34,707 nucleotides of DNA from Polyangium aurulentum (GTDB lineage Bacteria > Myxococcota_A > Polyangia > Polyangiales > Polyangiaceae), in assembly GCA_945875545.1 (NCBI GenBank), contig CAMCKZ010000029.1:1-34707 (forward strand), written 5' to 3'. Shown in pieces: positions 25,769 through 32,400 of this stretch (its first letter is position 1; each line of letters opens with the position of its first letter). A model generated the notes under the pieces. That model did no database searches. It saw only the letters and a list, made by a program, of their open reading frames with translations, and was not told the DNA's origin. The position numbers and the translations under genes were made by a program.

Positions 25769-25800
25769 GAAAGCCCCGTGACGTTGGTCGCGGGGCTTTC
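25769..25800 (+). terminator. Intrinsic terminator
   Basis: A perfect ten-base-pair stem (GAAAGCCCCG at 25769-25778 with CGGGGCTTTC at 25791-25800) encloses a 12-base loop 44 bases after the stop of the preceding gene. The stem itself ends in TTTC and is followed by CTGTTCTC, a modest U-tract. As the stem is nearly symmetrical (leading GAAA) it could also act in reverse. Confidence 0.8.
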
Positions 25801-25837
25801 CTGTTCTCGCTTGTCGCAGCTCCTTCCACCCTGGCCC

Positions 25838-26074
25838 ATGACAGACCCGACCACCGTCACCGATCCGCGCCTTGAGCTCATTGTCGAGCGGGCTTACGCC
25901 GTTTCCGGCGTGATCGACGTGCGCGCGTGGCTATGGAACAACACGATCTACGTGGGTATTCGCGTTGCCGCCCTTAGTTCGGGCCCGTTTGTCAAGCGGC
26001 AAGTCGAAGTCGCGGTGGCGGCTTTGGCGGAAGAGGCAGAGGTCGTCGAGGTGGGTTTTCTGGCGCACGATTAG
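25838..26074 (+). CDS. Small protein of unknown function
   Basis: 78 residues from the ATG at 25838 (MTDPTTVTDPRLELIV). The sequence predicts a helix, a short strand pair (VIDVRAWLWNNTIYVGIRVAA) and a second helix (QVEVAVAALAEEAEVVEV), an alpha-beta-beta-alpha outline similar to small BON-like or metal-transport-associated folds, but no decisive motif is present. An in-frame GTG at 25778 lies in the loop of the preceding terminator and is an unlikely start. No Shine-Dalgarno is seen, so expression is not assured. Confidence 0.5.
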   Translation: MTDPTTVTDPRLELIVERAYAVSGVIDVRAWLWNNTIYVGIRVAALSSGPFVKRQVEVAVAALAEEAEVVEVGFLAHD

Positions 26075-26418
26075 CGGCACATCCGCCGTATAGGCGTGGG
26101 GCGTGTAGTGTATGCGTATGGGCTATACCGCGAGAGCGCGGCTCGTCGGAGGTAAGCCCCGGAGGCTAAAGCTGTCGCGGCCCACCGGAAAGAGCGCTCC
26201 GGGCGCGAGGCCAACCGGCGTTCATGGTCCCGACGCTAACCAGAAGTAGAATGATAGCAAGGAGTTGCAGCGCAGCTGCGATGCGGAATTTACTCCTGCC
26301 TTGCCTTGCCTTGCCTTGCCTGGCGGCACGAAATGGCGTAATATCGCGCGCGCCGCACCTCAGAGATGACGTGCGAGGCGTCGTGTTGCCGTGGTTCGAG
26401 TGTCTCGTGAGGAAACCG
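26075..26418. other. Leader/promoter region of the giant lipoprotein gene
   Basis: 344 bases without a gene. It contains an alternating stretch (26089-26127, with GTGTATGCGTATGGGC), short hairpins CCGCG-AGAG-CGCGG (26128-26141) and CCGGA..TCCGG near 26180-26200, and the TTGCC repeat at 26301-26320. It should hold the promoter and an untranslated leader of the gene starting at 26419. I could not match it to any riboswitch I know. Confidence 0.6.
26301..26320. repeat. TTGCC pentanucleotide tandem repeat
   Basis: Four perfect TTGCC units, with four of five bases of a further unit on the left (TGCC) and a partial T-G on the right. It lies about 100 bases upstream of the start codon of the giant lipoprotein gene. 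Such repeats are prone to slippage during replication. Confidence 0.9.
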
Positions 26419-29400
26419 ATGAAGAGTATGGAACGCTGCGCCCAGTTGGGCCCGTCGATGTTGGCCGCTATGCTGTTTTTGAGCGGCTGCTCGGGTCGCG
26501 TTGAACACTCGGACGCGAAAGGCGTGGCGTCGTCGTCGGCACCCCTGTCACCCGCACTGTCACCCGCACTGTCACCCGCGGCTCTCGCGGAACCTGGGCT
26601 GACGACCATTGGCACGGGCGCGCAGGGCGCGGTGGACGACCTCGTGCGGAATGGCGTGCGAACGATGGCGGGCGAGGCGATAGCCGTCACCGTCTCTGGC
26701 TCGGCCCTCACGACCTTCGCGTCCGGCAGTGCCGCCACAGTCATCGACCCGGGCCTGACGGTCGTCAGCTCGGTGACGATACCGGGCGCCACGGTCACCC
26801 TTGGCGCGGGCTTTGGCGCCGGCGATTCCCTCGATGGCAGCCTCACGGGCACCACCGGCATCACGAAGGCCTTTAGCACGACGACCGGCGTCTTGACCTT
26901 CACGGGCGACGGCACCGCGGCCGTGTACCAGACGCTGCTGCGCTCGGTGACCTACTCGAGCTCCTCGACCACAAACGCGTCCCGAACGGTCACTTTCGGC
27001 CTCGGTACGGCCGTCGCGTACTCGGTCAACGGGCACTTCTACGAGGTTGTGTCCACGACCATGGGCTGGAGTGCAGCCAGAACAGCGGCAGCCGCGCGCT
27101 CGTACCTCGGCCTTGCGGGTTATTTGGCGACGATTACAAGCGCCGACGAGAACGCATTTGTGAAGGCGAAACTCACGGCAAGCACCGTCTGGTTTGCAGC
27201 CAACGCGCCGACCACGGGTTGTCCGCGCACCTGGAAGTGGGGAGCGGGCCCGGAGAACGGCACAGACGTGTGCAACAACACGGCCAGCGGAACGTGCAGC
27301 GCCATCGGCGGAGCGTTTGTCAACTGGGCCACCAACGAGCCCAACGGGTGCACCAGCGAAGGTTCCACCCAGATGTACACGACCGACGGTAAGTGGAACG
27401 ACCTCAGCGGGGCCAACAACCTCGGCTATTTGGTGGAATACGGCGACATGGTGGGAGACCCCGTCCTTGCCCTCAGCGCCAGCCACACCCTCACCCAAAC
27501 CTACGACGATTCGGTCCTCACCGCGTCCTCGGGCACCGTCACCGTCGCCGCGGGCGCCGCTGCGACGGTCGTGGACAGCCTCCTCACAGCCTCGGCGACC
27601 GCCACGGTAACGAGCGCAACGGTGGCGATTACCACTGGCCACGTGGCCGCCGAAGACCGTCTGGCCGTCGGAACGGCGGGCTCACTCACAGCTGCTTACG
27701 TCACGGCAACAGGTATTCTTACGCTATCGGGCAGTGCTACGGCTGAAACATACCAAGCCGCATTGCGTACGGTGACGTACCAGAACATCGTCTCGCCTTA
27801 CCCCACGGTCGCGGCGCGCAATATTCGCTTCGCGTTTGGGAGTCGCACGGCCAACCGGGCTCTCCAGGTCACGGCCGCCCCAACGGTCACTGTGTCGACC
27901 TCCGGTGCCTCGGTGCTGCCCGGCGTGTCGGTGACCCTGACGGCGAACCTTGTTCCCACGGCCGCCACGGGCACGGTGCAGTTTAAGTCCGGGTCCACCA
28001 ATCTTGGGTCACCCGTGAGCATTAGCGCGGGGGCCGCAGCCTATACCACGTCTGCGCTAGCGGTCGGGGTTCACAGCATTACCGGCGTTTACAACGGCGT
28101 TTCGCCGTACACAACGTCCACCTCGGCGGTACTCTCGCAAACGATTCTTGGAGGCGCTGGGCAAGGCACGTGCACCGCCGCAAACGCCGCGGCGGTTTGC
28201 TCCACCGGCCTGTGCAACACCACCACGGGCACGTGCGCCCTCGCAAACGCGGGCAGTTGCACGGCCGCCAACGAGTGCACGAGCAACAACTGCGGGTCCA
28301 ACAGCAAGTGCGGGCTCAACGATGGTCAAACGGGTTGCACAGCGGGCACAGCCACGACCGTGTGCCAGTCTGGGTTGTGTAGTACGGATAACAGCCACTG
28401 TATTTCGGCGAGTGGTTGCTGGGTCGATGGCGACTGTACTACGGCGGGCCAAACGTGCAGCGCCGTCAACAAGGTATGCGTCACGGCCGGCGTCGTGTCC
28501 ATGGCGACGGCGAGCGACACGGGTTTCAGCAACACAGACGGGGTGACGAGCGTTTCTCTGCCGACCATGCGGGTCACCCTTGGCGGCACGAGCGCGGGCG
28601 CCGGCGACGTCGTAAAGCTCTCGAACATAGGGATTCTCCTGGGCCAGGTCACGCTCACGGCGGCCCACATCACCGCGGGGCAGGTAGACGTTCCTCTCAC
28701 GACGGCCCTTTTGGAGGCAGGCTCGGGCGGGCTAACCGCGGCCGGTGTGTACTGGGTCGACTGGACGTCTCAGGCTGGCAACAATGTGTTCGGCACCTTT
28801 ACGACGGCGAGTGCCACCGTGTCGGTCACCTTGGCCAATACGGTTGCGTACCAGGGCGTGCAGCTCACGGGCGGCACCAACTATTGGGTGCCCGGCGGGC
28901 CGTACATTAGCACGGGAGTCGCCGCACCGAACCGGACGGACATCATTCAGTTCAATCTGAAGGGCACACGGACGCTGACCTTTTCCGAGCCCGTCGAAGG
29001 TCTGTACTGGGCGGTCGTCAGCATGAACGGCGCGGGTTACCAGTTCAACCGCGACTTCGACATCGTGAGCCAAACCGGCGTCGCGAACAACCCGGGCTAC
29101 TGGGGTAGCGGTCAGATGGCGAAACGGACGGTGATCATTTCCGACGGCTCGACCCGATGGGAGCTTTACGCCGTTAGCGGCGAGCCCCACGGCGTGGTCC
29201 GCTTCAAGGGGGCTTTCTCCACCATGAACTGGATCGCCCTCGTGGACGAGAACTGGAATGGCGCGACCCTCGGAATCGGCACGGCGTCGGCCGAAATCAA
29301 GGCCGTCGGCGGGGGCATTTTCACCGCGGGCGGGGTTCTCGTGGCCCCGGTGACCCAGGCCTCCGTGACGGTCGATCAAACCGCGCCGGTGGCTCCATCG

Positions 29401-32400
29401 GCACCGGCATTGGCCGCGGCGGATGACACCGGTTCCTCCTCGACGGACGGAATCACCAGCGCCACATCGGCCCTGACTTTCTCCTCGTTCGTCGAAGCGG
29501 GCAGCTACGTCACGCTCTTCGACGACGCCAACACCAACGGCTCCCTCGACGCCGGCGAGGCCCTCGTTACGGACGTGCAGTCCACGACGGGAACCTTCAC
29601 GACCGACATTTCGCTCGCCGCCGGAGCCCACTCGCTGCGCGCGTTTGTGAAGGATCTCGCAGGCAATCTCGGCCCGGTCAGCGCCGCGAGTGCCATCACC
29701 ATCGACACCACCAAGCCCACGATACAGGTCGGCGCGCCATCGGTGGCGTTGACGAAAAGCGGCGCGGTCACGTTCCTCGTGACCTACGCGGACGCGAACG
29801 CTCCCGCGAGCACCCTCGGCTCGGGGAACGTGTCTGTCACCGCCACAGGCACAGCCGCAGCAACTACAATCACTATAACGGGTACCGGTGTAACGCGCAC
29901 AATAACCGTTTCTGGTATTACCGGAGATGGCACCCTTGCGCTTACCGTTCAGGTGGGCACGGGTGTCGATGCGGCAGGCAATCTGGCCCTCGCGTCGGGC
30001 CTCACGTCGGCCTTCGCGGTCGACAATACGGCACCACAAGCGCCTGTATTTACAGGCTTTTCGCCGGACTCACTGCCCCTCGGCGACAGCGCAACCACGG
30101 CCAACACGGTCGTGGTCTCGGGCACCGGCGAGGCCGGTGTGACGATCACGATTCGTGATGGCGGAGCCGTTATCGGCACGGTTACCACCGACGGCGCGGG
30201 CAACTTCACGCACACGATCTACTCCATGGCTACCGGCGCCCACAGTTACACCGCGAGCGCCGCCGATGCCCTCGGGAACACAAGCGCGTGGAGCAATCCC
30301 CTCGCGGTGATCGGCGATATCGACGAATGCGTCGCGGGCACCTCCTCGTGCAGCGTGCAGGCGACGTGCGCCAACACGGTCGGAAGCTTCACATGCGCCT
30401 GTATCGCGCCGTGGACGGGCAACGGAACGGTGTGCCTCGCGCCCATCGGTGTCGCGTGTTCGGCCGCCAACCAATGTGCCAACGGGCTTTGTGGCACAAA
30501 TGGCAGTTGCGGCCTCGCCGATGGCCAAGCCGGCTGCACCGCGTCTACAGCGGCCCTGTGCCAATCGGGGGTTTGCGGTGCGAGCGGCACGAACTGCATC
30601 CCTTCTGGGGGCTGCTATTCGTCCGCGGATTGCGCGGCGGGCCAGCAGTGCAACAGCGTCACGCTCGCCTGCGAAATTGCGCCTAGACTCCAGGTCGCCT
30701 CGGGAACCACGACATACAGCGCCATGGGAAGCCCCATCGCCGTCGACCCGGCCCTCACGGCCGTGGGCGCACCGGCGGTCACTGGCGCGACGGTCAGCAT
30801 CGGAGCCGGATTTGTGGCCGCGGAAGACACGCTCGCCTTCGCGAATAGCAACGGTATTACCGGGACGTATAACAGTACGAACGGCGTATTGACGCTGTCT
30901 GGATCTGCGACGAGCGCCGTATACCAAGCGGCCATGCGCTCGGTGACCTATTCGAACTCCGCGGGAACTCTCCCCGCGACCGCCTTGCGCACCGTGACCT
31001 TCGGTCTGGGCACGGGACTTTCGAACCCGAGCAACGGCCACTTCTACGAGTTTGTGCCGACGACCATGGGCTGGAGTGCAGCCAGAACAGCGGCAGCCGC
31101 GCGCTCGTACCTCGGCCTTGCGGGTTATTTGGCGACCATTACAAGCGCCGACGAGAACGCGTTTGTGAAGGCGAAACTCACGGGAACCGCCTGGTTTGGG
31201 GCCTACGCGCCGACCACGGGTTGTCCGCGCACCTGGAAGTGGGGAGCGGGCCCGGAGAACGGCACAGACGTGTGCAACAACACGGTCAGCGGAACGTGCA
31301 GCGCCATCGGCGGAGCGTTTGTCAACTGGGCCACCAACGAGCCCAACGGGTGCACCGCCGAAGGTTCCACCCAGATGTACACGGTCGACGGTAAGTGGAA
31401 CGACTTCACCGGGACCAACAACCTCGGCTATTTGGTGGAATACGGCGGCATGGGCGCCGACCCAACGCTGACGCTTTACGGCTCAAAATCGCTGCAAGTG
31501 AAGGCACTTCCGGCGGTAACCGTCGCGACATCCAACGCCGGTGCCAAGGTCAATACCTCGCTCACGTTCACCGCGACCCTCGCACGCACCACCGCGACGG
31601 GCACGGTGCAGTTCCAGATTGCCGGCGTGGCTCACGGCAGCCCCGTAACCCTGGTGAACGGCGTCGCACTGGTTTCGTCCGTGGTACTCGCCGCCGGAAA
31701 CCATACGATTAGTGCGGTCTACAGCGGTGACACAGCGAACCAAGGCAGCACTGGCACACTCACGAACGGTCAGGCCGTCATCAAGCTGAACAACACGGAA
31801 GGCACGTGCACGGCGGCCAACGCGGCGGCCACCTGCGCCACGGGAGTTTGCAGCGCGGCAGGCACTTGCGGCTACGCACTGAACGAGGGTCCTTGCTCCA
31901 GCGCCAACGCTTCTACCGTGTGTGTTAGCGGGAGTTGCAGCACGGCCAATGTGTGCATCCCCGCCGGGGCTGGCTCGTGTTATGTCGATACGGAGTGTAC
32001 TTCGTCGCAGTTCTGCAGGCGCTCGACCTACACATGCACCGCGAAGCTCGCCGTCGGCGTAGCGATCGCGAGCGACACGCTCCACAACGGCACGTGCACC
32101 GCGGCCAACGCCGCGGCCGTCTGCACCACGGGCGCGTGCAACAGCGTGCAGAATACATGCGGCGCCGCAACGGGAGCGGCCTGCACCGCCACGAACCAGT
32201 GCGCGGCCAACGCGTGTTCGTCGACGGGCGCGTGTGTCCCCTCGGCGACGGCGTGTTACAACGACGGCGACTGCGCGGGCGGGCTCTTTTGCCACCGGTC
32301 GAGCGCCACATGCACCGCAAAATACGGCGCCGGCGTGGCCGTCTCAAACGACACCCTCCACGATGGCACATGTGCCACCGCAGCAAACGTGTGTGCGACC

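Noticed and set aside
26075-26418. Cyclic-di-GMP (GEMM) or cobalamin riboswitch
   Set aside because: I looked for their conserved core sequences and found no adequate match.
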